From assembly GCA_963921425.1 (NCBI GenBank), contig OY992839.1:7853409-7917408 (forward strand): a DNA stretch of 64,000 nt. Reading direction: 5' to 3'. A program made the translations under genes and the position numbers. Shown in pieces: positions 1 to 10,730 of the stretch. Numbering within the stretch: position 1 is the stretch's first letter; each line of letters starts with the position of its first letter. The notes below the pieces were generated by a model. It saw only the letters and a program-made list of their open reading frames with translations. It searched no databases and was not told the origin of the DNA. The stretch is from Dryas octopetala (Eukaryota > Streptophyta > Magnoliopsida > Rosales > Rosaceae).

Positions 1-916
1 GAGACCTACCCTAAATTTCTTAAACATATTCTTAAACTTTATGAGTAAATAATTCAGGCTTCAGCCAGGCAATATTTTAGTCACAAAAGGTTCTAAACAC
101 ATTTTTCATGTCACCAGTTGCCAATATGTCACAATAAGGTCTATTAAGTATGAACTTCATCCAATTGGACGTTGGTATACTTCGAAGGGTTTGAACCCAC
201 TCAAACCTCCAAGAACCCCTCAAACATTAACAGCAGTTTAATCCATTGCATAGGCGATTTGAGGATGAAAAATCTACGCCATCTCTAAACGAGGATTGGG
301 TTGGAAATGGGTATAAGGAATGGTAGCGGAGGGCAAACCCAACCCACCCTGTCGCCATTCCTAGTCAAACAACTCAAACCAATCAGCACATTACATTGTC
401 CTGCTCCAACAAATTCGACATGCCATAAAACTTTAACACATGTACTATTCTAGAATTCACATTTATACGCACCCAAAAGTTCCTGGTGAATTTGTACACT
501 AATGCCAAAACAGGATGCCATCTTTGCACAATTGCACCATAAAATTAAAGACAATGATGATATTTTTCGAAAGCAAGCTTCTAATAACTTTAAGACACCA
601 TCAACCAAAAATGTGGTTATTTCCAATGATATTGCATAGCAAGAAAGAAATTCAGAGGCCAAAAATGATAAGCAAATATGATTGAGCATTATGACAAATA
701 ATTGATTGAATGTCAAGACAAGCAGACAATACAGATATAGATCGGCACATATGTCAAAACAAGCAGTGGATGGTTCATGTCCTACCAACTAGTAGCACTG
801 GTGCTCATCTACAGAGGATCCCATATTTATAGCTCGGCATTGTTTGAACTTTTTACACACCAAACTGCGACTGGGAATAAAATCCCGTTAGATAAGTTCT
901 GAGGTTGCCTTTGACT
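1..916. other. Intergenic / 3' flank of the PPR gene
   Basis: I see no supported gene here. The part next to 917 is probably the 3' UTR of the minus-strand PPR gene. A 112-residue reading frame at 450-788 on the minus strand is rich in Cys, Leu and Phe, has no recognisable domain, and looks like chance coding in this flank. Confidence 0.5.
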
Positions 917-2740
917 TCACCAATAATCCCCACAAGAGCATTTTCCATCCTTAAAATGATGAAATCGTTTGTTGTCCCTAACGATTAATTCCCTTCCAAC
1001 AATCTTGGCCATGATCTTAATGGCATTGTGGCAGTCAACACAGACGCGAAGGTTCTTAATGATCCTAAGAGGTGTCCTTGCCGGAGTACTAATCAGACCA
1101 TATGCAATCGCCAAACGCTCACTGTGATAGAGCAAGGCTTGCTCCTTAGCCTCCTGATCAATGTCATGAAGAACATATCTTGTGTCTGGCACATAACCTG
1201 CTTCTTTCATCCCACTGAGAGCCTTCAACTTTTCATCATCCTTGTAGAGTGATGGATTTTTAAACTCACTGATTCTGTTCTTACCATCGAGCATGCTAAT
1301 AGCAGTTCGCTTTTTGGGTGGTGGAGTAGGGATCTTATTAGCAACAGCCTTTGATGGGTCAAGAGCAACCATTAACTCCTCAGCATGATCTTCAAGATCA
1401 ATATCTCCATGAATCCGAGCATAGTTCCTCAATGCCTCCCAAACCGCCACTGTAGGCTCAAACGGGAGTTTCTCAATATAATCAACTGCTTCACTTAGAT
1501 GACCACATTTTCCAAGCACATCTAGAATCCCAAAATAATGCTCCACTCCCGGAGCAATTCCATACTCATCTTTCATCGACTCGAAATGTATAAATGCCTC
1601 TTCCACAGCATCTGCACTAGCACAAGCAGAGAACACCCCGAGGAAAGTTTCCGAATTGGGTTTCAAACCCTGCTCCCTCATGACCTCAAACATATGCAAC
1701 CCATCATCTCCTAACCCATTATCCGCATACTGATTAATCATCAAATGCCAAGTGTCAATATTCTTATCAAGCATATGATCGAACACTCTCCGCGAATCAG
1801 TCATGCTCGCACACTTTCCATACATTTCAATTACTTTATGGAGCAACTCCCGATTACCCCTAAACGTAGACTGCAAAAAGAAATCATGAACCTTTTTTGC
1901 CTGCTCCAGCGACTTCAACTTCCCACACAACTCGAACAAAGAGCCAAAGCAATCAGCATCGGCCTTAACCCCATCTTTATCCATCAATTCAAGAGCTTCT
2001 TTCACCTTCCCCTCTTGGCACAACCGCCTCAAATCCTCAATCGAAGGCGGCACGATAACGGGGGTTTGCTTCACAGCCTGATTGCTGTTGTTCCACTGAT
2101 TAGGGTTTTGGGCCTGAGGGGTCCACTGATTAGGGTTTCCAGGTTGTGGGTATGCTTGATTCTGATTGTTCCACTGATTTGGGGTTCTGGGTTGCTGAAA
2201 ATTGGGGCTCGGAGGGTTCACCGGATTAGGGTCTTGATACTGAGGAGAGCCCTGACCCTGAGGACTCCACTGATTAGTGTTCCCATGTTGCGGATAGTTC
2301 TGATTCTGGTTAGGATACCCGCGATTGGGATAACCCTGACCTTGATTAGGATATCCACGGCCCGGATAGCTCTGGTTCTGACCCTGACAATTGTACTGAT
2401 TGTTGTTAGGTCTCTGGCTCTGGCTCTGGCTCTGTGAATTCCACTGGTTCGAGTTCACCCCGTATCCCTGGCCTTGTGGGCCCCACTGGTTAGGGTTTCT
2501 CGGGTCGTTGAAAGAGTTGGGATCGGATGGCGGGGGTTGCTGCTGTGGCGGATGAGGAGGCCTTTGGTACTCATTTGGGAATGTGGAGGTGCTTAGGGTT
2601 TTGGTCAGGGATAGGGTTTGGAGGTTGGTGGTGTTGTTGTCAATGGAGGTGAAATGAGAAGGGTGAAGAGGCCGTACCTTGAAGATGGAAGATAGTGTTG
2701 CTGGGTTTCGCGCGCGTCGAATCGCTATCAGAGACGCCAT
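917..2740 (-). CDS. DYW2: DYW-type pentatricopeptide repeat protein, DYW2-like (At2g15690 type)
   Basis: Single-exon 607-residue protein. Residues 1-35 are basic and Ser/Thr-rich, fitting an organelle transit peptide. Residues about 60-220 are an unusual Gln/Asn/Pro/Gly/Tyr-rich low-complexity tract. A short run of PPR motifs follows (about 230-450), then a linker and a C-terminal DYW domain ending in CSCGDYW. The deaminase signature is present: His539-Ser-Glu541 (HxE) and the zinc ligands in CVDC (567-570), with a second zinc site in the final HH..C.C segment. Family knowledge: DYW-type PPR proteins act in C-to-U RNA editing in mitochondria and plastids. The DYW2 clade has few PPRs and a disordered N-terminus and supplies its DYW domain in trans to E+ PPR proteins, with NUWA. 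Assignment to DYW2 rather than another DYW protein rests on the remembered combination of a Q/N-rich N-terminus and a short PPR tract. The ATG at 2740 is the first in frame and gives the expected transit peptide. Confidence 0.88.
   Translation of the reverse strand: MASLIAIRRARNPATLSSIFKVRPLHPSHFTSIDNNTTNLQTLSLTKTLSTSTFPNEYQRPPHPPQQQPPPSDPNSFNDPRNPNQWGPQGQGYGVNSNQWNSQSQSQSQRPNNNQYNCQGQNQSYPGRGYPNQGQGYPNRGYPNQNQNYPQHGNTNQWSPQGQGSPQYQDPNPVNPPSPNFQQPRTPNQWNNQNQAYPQPGNPNQWTPQAQNPNQWNNSNQAVKQTPVIVPPSIEDLRRLCQEGKVKEALELMDKDGVKADADCFGSLFELCGKLKSLEQAKKVHDFFLQSTFRGNRELLHKVIEMYGKCASMTDSRRVFDHMLDKNIDTWHLMINQYADNGLGDDGLHMFEVMREQGLKPNSETFLGVFSACASADAVEEAFIHFESMKDEYGIAPGVEHYFGILDVLGKCGHLSEAVDYIEKLPFEPTVAVWEALRNYARIHGDIDLEDHAEELMVALDPSKAVANKIPTPPPKKRTAISMLDGKNRISEFKNPSLYKDDEKLKALSGMKEAGYVPDTRYVLHDIDQEAKEQALLYHSERLAIAYGLISTPARTPLRIIKNLRVCVDCHNAIKIMAKIVGRELIVRDNKRFHHFKDGKCSCGDYW
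2100..2560 (-). repeat. Degenerate Q/N/P/G-rich coding repeats in the PPR gene
   Basis: Short degenerate repeats encode variants of NPNQW, QGQGYPN and NQNYPQ inside the N-terminal half of the PPR protein. The resulting tract is predicted to be disordered and prion-like in composition. Confidence 0.75.
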
Positions 2741-2947
2741 TTCTGAGTGAGATTTAAGCTAAAACCCTAAAATGCTCTCTGCTGCATTTTCTTATGTAAA
2801 ACCTTACGCTTTGCGTGTGAACTGTGATGGACTGCTTGTGATGGTGGGACTTGGAATTTTTGCAAGGCCCAGGTCTTTGTCTGGTTTGGCCCATTTGAGC
2901 TCATTGAAATGGTCGGGTTGGGTCATATAAAATTTTAAATAAATTAC
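2741..2947. promoter_or_regulatory. 5' flank of the PPR gene
   Basis: Upstream side of the minus-strand PPR gene. The first part is probable 5' UTR. I see no distinctive motif. Confidence 0.3.
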
Positions 2948-4648
2948 TTTAAAACAAGGAGTAAAATTTCGGTTTCAAGAAAATTTTCGACGGAAATTTT
3001 CGCAAAAATTTTGATTTCGACAAAATTAGACAAAAACGACAAAAATTGTTATCAAAATACGGAAATTTTGAATGAAACTTGACTATATGTTTATTTAACA
3101 TATTATTTACTACATTGATAAAAAATATTAAAGAAACTAAATTATATAGTATAATTTTATGTGATATAAGTTGAATATAATGCGCGCTGAAGACAAATAC
3201 TGTTAAAAAAATTGGTCACTAATTAATAATTATATAAATAACACCTTAAATTATTTATCACGTTTGCTGGCATTCTCTACATTCCCAATCAATAATGCTT
3301 TTTTTTTTTCTTTTCTTGTTTTGCATGGATCACATTTGACATTAAAATGATAAAATTTGTAATTTTGTGCACAAAGTAGCCTTGGAATTAGCATAATGCA
3401 ATTTTTGTATACACCTCCACGCAAGAATATACAACACATAGATTTTATCAATTTATCATATAGAAAAAAATGATATTAACTAAATAACTAACACCTTCGA
3501 AACTATTGCCCGAGTTTACAATTACTTTTCAGATAAATAAAAGCTTTCAGTCCTTTTGAACTTTAAATTTTTTCTAATTTACCTTCAAGTCTGAAATAGC
3601 CTATTTTGACAGCTCTTTTTGATTTCTTATTCATTCCCTTTCATTTTTTTCCTCTGTCCAAAAAGAAGAACTACAATTACAAAAGAAGATATTCCACTTT
3701 TTGTAAAGAAATAATAATAATAAATAAAAAAGAACATATCTCAGATAAACTCATAAACCACACAAAAACTTACAATCAAGAAACAAAGCACACAAGACTA
3801 ACAATTCAACATCATCCTGAAACCATTCTTATCTCTCTCTCTCTCTTGGATTTTGCTCCTCTGCCTTTAGCTTGTCTGCCTTTTTCTTGCATTTTGATAA
3901 ATTATTACTCTACAATTAATCCACTCGTATTAAGTTACTCTATGTCAGCATAGTTCTTTTAGCCAAAACTTCATTGTTTAGTTTGCATTTTCATCGATCT
4001 GTGTGCTTTCTCCTCCTCTATATTCTTCATGAATGAACCCCCAATCATCTTCTCTCTAAATCTCTCCACCGTTTGGTCTTGGAATTTTTCAGCAGTTGAC
4101 GATTTTCTCTTTCTTTTTTCTTTTTTTCTGGCTTTGAGACTTGAAGTAGATGATTTCCAGTTCTGATGGAGACAACAATTAAGGTAAACCAAACCCAATC
4201 GGCCGGGCCAAAGAGCATAATCTAACAAATCTCAACCATGAGTACGCCAGAGGCAGGCTGGGTGGCTGGTGGCCCCGACCCAAGCTGAGTGCACGCAGGG
4301 GGAAAAGACAGAGAGAGATTTGAGAGATGAAAATGAGGCTGGGATTTGAGAGATCTGAGTGTTAGTCACAACAAAAGCGAAATAGAGAGTGACAATTGTG
4401 AAATGCAAGCAGTCTGCCATTTTGGGTTAAAACGAAATTTCGCCAAAATTTCGACGAAATTTCGCCAAAATTTCGACGAAATTTCGCCAAAATTTCGACG
4501 AAATTTCGTTAATTTCTCTAGAAAAGTGACAGAAACCCACTAAAGAGGCATCGATTCGGCGAAATTACTGAAATATTACTGAAAAAATTATGGGCATTGA
4601 ATAAAATTTCCCTCCTCCAAAAAAACGAAATTTTCTTCCTTGCTTTAA
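2948..4648. mobile_element. Probable degenerate inverted-repeat DNA transposon
   Basis: The ends are imperfect inverted repeats of about 30 bp. The left end reads CTTTAAAACAAGGAGTAAAA and the right end, reverse-complemented, CTTTAAAGCAAGGAAGAAAA. Both subterminal regions are rich in AAATTTCG/CGAAATTT motifs, including a tandem array at 4429-4510. No convincing target duplication is visible, so the borders and superfamily are uncertain. No transposase-like coding was seen inside. Confidence 0.4.
4429..4510. repeat. Tandem array of a 22-bp unit (ACGAAATTTCGCCAAAATTTCG)
   Basis: About 3.5 copies of a unit built from AAATTTCG palindromic halves. Related motifs recur near 2965-3030, which suggests subterminal repeats of one transposable element. 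Confidence 0.75.
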
Positions 4649-5145
4649 AGTTCATTTTACGCAAGTTAATAAAGTCACTTAAAAAGTTGTAATGATAAAT
4701 AAATTCCCTTTGTACAAATAAAGCTCACATTATGTGTTTTCAGTGTTTTTGACATCGAGCGCTCAATGAGTTTTTTTAAAAAAATAGACCAATTGTCATT
4801 GTCGCATAGAGGCAATTAATAAGAGTATAACACGTGTTTTTTGCAATTTAGATAGCTATTTTCATAGTGGCAATTGCTGAGCACTGAGTAACTTTGGTGT
4901 TGCGCATTCTTATTAAAATGGATTGGACTGGTTTTTGTAGTAACAAGTGGGATATGTTATCGGTCTAATTTCTGAATTAGACTTTAAAAAAAATAATTGT
5001 AAAAATTATCCTCAAAATGCAATTGAGTTCACCATTTTTGGATAAGGAGCATCTAAATGCACCTAACTATTTGTGTTGTACACCCAATATTAAAAAAACT
5101 TTTCAATTTTGTCTTTGAATATGGTGGTAAGAAAATTAAAAATTT
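4649..5145. other. AT-rich intergenic stretch
   Basis: Nothing recognisable was seen between the two inverted-repeat elements. Confidence 0.4.
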
Positions 5146-5154
5146 AAAAGAATA

Positions 5155-6424
5155 GAGCAAAATGCACAGTTGGTCCACTTACTTTCAAGTTTTTTCTAAG
5201 TTGGTCCACGATTTTTTTTTTTGTATCAAGTTGGTCCACTTCTTTTCGACTTTTAACTATTTCGTCAATTCCGTCAAATTTTTTAAAATTTTTCGTCAAA
5301 TTGAAGGGCATAATAATAGACTTTTCATTCATCTTTCTTCTTTTCTTCTTCTTCCTCTTTCTTCTTTTTTCTTATTCTTTCTTTCTTCTTTTGCAACACA
5401 TCCCCAACCACCTTCCACTATCCAACCCACCCCCACCACCTTCCCATCCCCAACCCATGCCTAGCCTACCCTCACCAAAATCCCAAACAACGACTGTGTA
5501 GTCTTAAAGTGGTCGGAATTCAACATTGTCGTCACTTCCGACGGCTACCCAAACATGATTTTACACAAAATAGCAACCAATCACAATTCCAAGCTTGAAA
5601 ATCAACTCACATATATCCAAGGGATGAAAGAGGGACAAAAATTGAGCGAAGAAAGCCCAAACCAGCCATCACGTGCAGCGGAGCCCACGGTGGCCGTGGG
5701 TTCCGATTTGGGGATTTTCATTCCACTCACAATTGGCCCAAACTAATTACAAAAACATGTAGAGCAGAGGGAGGAACGAGAATATAATCTTACTCGACGG
5801 AGATCACCGCCAGATTCGCCAGAGCAACCGCAGCTTTGGAGCTTCGATTCGGCGTCATGGAGCATCAGTTGGGCAATCAGAGACCATGGCAAGACTCACC
5901 TTGACGAGGGAAGAATACCTAGTAGGTCCGATGCCTCGATTTGGCCAGAGACAACAGATCGCCGCTGGAGTTGACTTTCGAGGCTCGTCCGGATTCTTCA
6001 ATTCTAGTGGTTTTCTAGGTGATCCAAGCCTATGGGGAGAGAAAGAGAAAAGGAGAAAGGTTGGGTTGGGTAGGGGGAGGGGTGGTCAGAGAGAGGCTGG
6101 GTTGGTTGGTTGGGTCGGTGGAGGGGGTGGGACGAGGGCTGGGTTGGGGGAGGGGTAATTTTAAATTTTAAAATTTTAAAATTCTAATTTATTTTTTCTT
6201 TTTTTGTCTTAATATTTTTAAATTAGAATATAATTAAATATTTATTTAATATGAAAAGACCATTTTATCCTTCTTTTTAAAAGAATTTATAACAGAATTG
6301 ACAGAATAAATCAAGTAGATAAACGTCGAAAAAAAACTAACCAACTTGGTACCAAAAAAAAAATCGTGGACCAATTAACTCGAGAAAAACGTGAAAATAA
6401 GTGGACCAACAGTGTATTTAATTC
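5155..6424. mobile_element. Mutator-like non-autonomous element, 1270 bp, with 9-bp target duplication
   Basis: It is flanked by exact 9-bp direct repeats AAAAGAATA (5146-5154 and 6425-6433). Terminal inverted repeats exceed 100 bp: the left starts GAGCAAAATGCACAGTTGG and the right, reverse-complemented, GAATTAAATACACTGTTGG. Each arm carries several copies of TTGGTCCAC. A 9-bp duplication with long inverted repeats is typical of the Mutator (MULE) superfamily. The inner arms are C/T-rich on the left and G/A-rich on the right, so much of the element could fold back. The central 5550-6050 bp is more complex in composition and could be captured host sequence, but I do not recognise a source gene. 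No transposase is present. Confidence 0.85.
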
Positions 6425-6433
6425 AAAAGAATA

Positions 6434-7281
6434 TGTGGAATGGAGAAGAATTTCTAACGGTCTAGGTTTATTGCATATATTTCTCTCATCACGTGACTTG
6501 AGAGACGTCAAACATATAAATCGGTCCAAATTTTTTGTCCAAATGAAGACCATGTCAGCCTTCATTTGTCTTGGATGCTGATGTACTGATTGTTTGGTGC
6601 ATTCTGAAGCCCCTTTGTGCAATCTGGCGCCAAAACAATCTTTTCTTTTCTTTTTTGTTTGGTACAAGGCATCTAGATTTTATTTGAATTTCTATTGAAT
6701 CACTTAGATTATCCAAACTCCACAAAGGAACTTGGAATTTAGGATCTCTCCTTCACCATCTCACCCATGCTACTAGAGCTAAAGTTATTGGGCACATCTT
6801 GTCTAATTCAATTGACCCATACAATACCTAATTATCTAGTTAAAAAGGAAGTCTCTGACTAGTAACAAGAATTGATAAAGCCAAACATCTAGCTCATTGT
6901 TAACAGTTTCCTCCAAAAACAATATCAATCTCCATACCCTCCAAAAACTTCTTCACTATTTAAATAGCACATAGTGGGTGATGAAATATAGTCAATTATT
7001 ATGGTCTAACCACTTGTGCTTTTACCTGCAATTTGCCATTGATATATATATATATATATGGACTAAAATGAAAGATACAGCTGCCAGTGTGAACATCACT
7101 AAATTTTTCCCCAAATTATGTACACTCTTATTAAATATTACAACAAAAACACATGGGCAAACACTCCAAACCAGCAAATGTGTACAAGCAACAAACAAGC
7201 ACACCAGCAGCAGCCAGTAGCTAGCATCAGCAGCATCCATGACACAAGAAATGGTTCCATACAATTCTCTTATGATCTCTT
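6434..7281. other. Intergenic; 3' flank of the PCR-like gene
   Basis: No supported gene. It contains a short (TA)n run near 7041-7059. The part next to 7282 is likely 3' UTR of the minus-strand PLAC8-family gene. Confidence 0.4.
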
Positions 7282-9281
7282 TTATCTTGTCATGCTTGGC
7301 ACCACAATTGGAGCTGCAGTGACTCCGCGCCTTTGCCTGTCCATGTTGGCTTCCCAACCTTCATTCATTTCCAACAATTAACAATCACCCACAAATGTAT
7401 TAAAAGACAAATAAATCAGAGAAACAAAGCATGGTCAATGTGCATGCATGTTGAATCAATTATAGAATTAAGTACAACCAACATGTTCATATAATATGCA
7501 AGTACTGCTTTTTAAGTTATAACGACTGAAGATATGCATGGATTTTGTTTTTGTATGATGTCATAGCTAAGGAGGTACTGATAAAAGTGCAGAAGATGCT
7601 TAATGAGGCTCACATTGACCCAGTCTTCGTCTTATTGATCTGCTACAATTTGGTGTTATTTTTAGTGCATGATTGCAATTTGGTGTATAATATTTATGTA
7701 CATATCGTTTTCACTGCTGAAAGTGATATCATGTGCCAACTATCTGCTGCCTAAACAATAACTGATGGTCTCTCTGTTGGCCTTCAGATCACTCTAATGC
7801 TATTTGATGCCACCAAGGTAGTAAACTTGTCACTAATGCACAAAATCTGTATTCATATACCACATCTGTATTCAGATCACCCTAAACTTGATGTTACCAC
7901 ATCAATCAGGTTATTATGCAGATACCACTGATTCCACTGAAATGACATCATGGTAGGTTGGAGAATATTCTTTCACCCATATATGTCTTGCTCAGTACTA
8001 CAGAGCTGTTGATGCCAACCTTAAAAAAATAATTCTCTTTCATGGCTATTATTCTTAAACCAAAGCCTTGTAGCATCTACAGTCTTTCTTGATTATTAGT
8101 GAAAACACCAAACGATCACGTGGACATAGCTAAATTTAGGGTGAACCAAAACCTGTGATTGTAATTTTACAGTTTTATCTTGACCGTGGACCAAAATTTG
8201 GCATTAACAAGAGCCAAAATTAAACCAGACTAATTAAGATGACAGTGCTTTAAAAACTGATATTAGTCAGGTTCCCAAATAAACCATTAGTTTCTCAAAC
8301 ACCACACCAGATATTAGATTACGATTAAGCCTCAGGGTCATCAATTTAATGTGAGATTCTTAATTACCATAAAGTTAATTAAGTAGTGAACTCACTTACC
8401 TATCCCCATATCAAACCCACGATTGGTGAGCTCTCTGTACTCTTGACAGAGTGCACAAGTGGCACAGCAGAAATGCACTACGCAATCCACACAAGGTGCT
8501 TCTTCCAAGTCATATTGACCTCTCAACCTGGACCGGTAGAAGCACGAGTACAAGCATGCATTACCAGTAGTTGCAAGAAGAATCCCATACAACAAACCCT
8601 GTCTAGCACAAGCTGCAACACATAAATCAACAATAAAATCAAACAAACAAGGCTATATATAATGGTCATATTCTCTTGCCAGATATCTAACATTAACATG
8701 TTGCCAGACTATCACTCTTACCACACATTTAATCAAGGTTCCACCTAATCAATGGTCCAGATTAACAGTCTGACAACATAACATGTCAGATTAGCTGGCA
8801 AGAGAAAATTTATCATATACATACATACAAGGGTCATATATCCAAGATTCTAGTGTTTTGAGGGCTTACGTGAGGAACCTTGATTCACTATCTCAGCTAT
8901 CTTACCGAATGTGATGCCAGGGCAAAAGCAAGTGATCAGACCTTCAAAAGTTGAAAATGAAACTGGTTATTAGCTAGAAAATTGAAGATCAAACTTGATG
9001 GTTGATATTTTTTTGTTGAAGCTAGCAATATGATGATGATGAGTATATGTTCATCAATTACAATTTTCAGGATCGTCACAACAATGGCAAAGACCAGTGG
9101 ACCAGTTCCCTCCTACATGAACAGAAGACTGCATACTAGTTCTGTTACTTCTGTATATGTATGGAGGAGCATAAACTCTTGCTACACTAGGACTCAGTCT
9201 TGGAGCAGCTGGGACAGGACCTGGAATATGGTGAGCATGATCAGCTGCATATTTCTCTTGGTCATGTACTGTAGGATACAT
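7282..9281 (-). CDS. PLAC8-family protein, PLANT CADMIUM RESISTANCE / cell number regulator type
   Basis: Four-exon model on the minus strand: 9062-9281, 8870-8941, 8400-8612, 7282-7358. All introns are GT-AG and the CDS totals 582 bp (193 aa). The order is a Pro-rich N-terminal extension (about 60 aa), then WSTGLCHC, the Cys-rich ENCLITCFCPG segment, a hydrophobic helix (GLLYGILLATTGNACLYSCF), CVDCVVHFCCATCALCQEYRE, RGFDMGIGW, and a C-terminus ending VVPSMTR. This order matches PCR proteins, plasma-membrane proteins linked to Cd/Zn efflux or to organ size. One oddity: the usual CPC of the CxxxxCPC motif is CPG here (TGC to GGC), which could affect metal handling. The N-terminal extension is longer than in AtPCR1/2, so this is a distinct subgroup. 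TATA-like TATATATA lies about 50 bp upstream of the ATG. The substrate is not shown by the sequence. Confidence 0.88.
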
Positions 9282-10415
9282 TTTGGGGTTAGCTGGTTGT
9301 TTTAGTAGCTCTTTTATATAGTAATTCTTCTATATATAGGCCTGGCTCTAGGTGGAGTGTTCCTTGGTGGAAATTGCCATATGGTCTGAGGCTGACAAAG
9401 ATTAATATGATTTAAACAATATTCTAAAATAGTTGACTGCATTGTATATTTGTATATGAAGCCCATTGGCCTATTTTAACATAAATGGAAAGTACCCCAA
9501 AGGCACAATACCCCTTGTCCAACTCTAGGAAGTTGTATAGTATCTTCGTCCAGGACAAGTGGCAAGAGACAGAGAACGAGTTGGACTACTTTCCATTGAC
9601 TTCTGTTTTGTTATACATATATTCAGTATCATAGTGTGAAGCGTACGTACGTAAGCCATTTTGATTTCAAAGCTGATGATGATGCATGCAGTATATGAAT
9701 ATAAGTTGATGTGCATGCCATGAAAATTTAAATATGAAGACTCACATTTTTACTTCATCTTCCAACGTACTACCCAAGACAAGAGAAAGGCCAGGAGAAA
9801 AGTCATGGTCTAATTGAGATATCCAAACATGATGTTTACTAAAATATATGGTCCCTCAAATAATCTTGTGCATCAGACGCTGCAGTGGTAGGACCAAGTG
9901 GAAAAATTTGTTAGGACTATGATAAGTCATGAATTTCGATCGCATCTTCAGATATATTGAATCTCGGTTAGATTAATCATGGGGTACTAACATCATATTA
10001 TATAGTGCAACAGTTTTTTACTTAATTAGGATGGACTGATTGGTTACTTTAATATTAGTTGCTAAGTGTATATATGTTACTATGTTTCCTTTGATTTTCA
10101 ACTTTTGCTGATTGAAGTTTACAAATGGGAATTTGGTGGGAAATTCTTGTGTTGTGTTGTTGTCTTGGAAGGACTTGAGCACCTTCTCATCCCGTAATTA
10201 ATCATTTTATTAAAAAAAATTATAAAATCAAGTGGTATCTGATTGTTATCATAATTGTTCACCAACTTTATTGTCTTGTTAATTGTTATTACAAGTATGT
10301 ATGCTAACTAAACGTTGAGTTATTATATGCACTTATAAATATCTAAGCTCAAAAGTCAATCGTGAATTTGTGATAAACAAGCCAGCAAAAACCAAATTAA
10401 TGTGAATAATACAAA
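9282..10415. other. Intergenic, upstream of the PCR-like gene
   Basis: Contains TATA-like sequences near 9310-9340 on the minus strand. No supported coding sequence. Confidence 0.4.
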
Positions 10416-10488
10416 CGACTCCACTGGGGATCGAACCCAGAATCTCTGGTTCCGTAGACCAGCGCCTTATCCATTGGGCCATGGAGTC
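10416..10488 (-). tRNA. tRNA-Arg (anticodon ACG)
   Basis: On the minus strand the gene starts GACTCCATGGCCCAATGG. It folds into a 7-bp acceptor stem (GACTCCA with TGGAGTC), a D arm, an anticodon arm (CTGGT / CTACGGA loop / ACCAG) with anticodon ACG, and a T arm with GGTTCGATC. The discriminator base is G. It is 73 nt, has no intron and encodes no CCA, as expected for a plant nuclear tRNA. It lies 242 bp upstream of RAD54 and is divergently transcribed. Confidence 0.96.
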
Positions 10489-10644
10489 CTTTGGACGCAG
10501 AGGTTGAGAGAAAATGAATTTGACCTTTTTCTCTTATACGAAAAAACTAGGAATATATTATCCACGTTTGAGAAATCATTTTCAAAGCAAACAAACAGTC
10601 CCTAAAACAATAATGAGTTAAAAGCTTCGCGCGACTGCCCACAC

Positions 10645-10658
10645 TTTTAGCGCCAAAA
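10645..10658. promoter_or_regulatory. E2F-type site upstream of RAD54
   Basis: TTTTAGCGCCAAAA reads TTTTGGCGCTAAAA on the minus strand and contains TTTGGCGC, a match to the E2F consensus TTTSSCGC. It lies about 75 bp upstream of the RAD54 ATG. Known biology: many S-phase and recombination genes in plants are E2F targets. Function here is inferred. Confidence 0.6.
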
Positions 10659-10730
10659 TGTATCAAATTTAAACACACCACTTTCTCTGAGTCTCGCCCA
10701 AGTCGCTCACACACTCACACTCACACAACT

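Noticed and set aside
450-788. 112-codon minus-strand frame next to the PPR gene
   Set aside because: No domain, signal or splice support. It probably lies in the PPR 3' flank.
1745-2437. 230-codon plus-strand frame
   Set aside because: Antisense to the PPR gene; its Leu/Arg/Ile repeats come from the Q/N/P-rich coding tract read backwards.
4429-4510. CRISPR-like regular repeats
   Set aside because: There are no unique spacers; it is a simple tandem array inside a plant transposon-like region.
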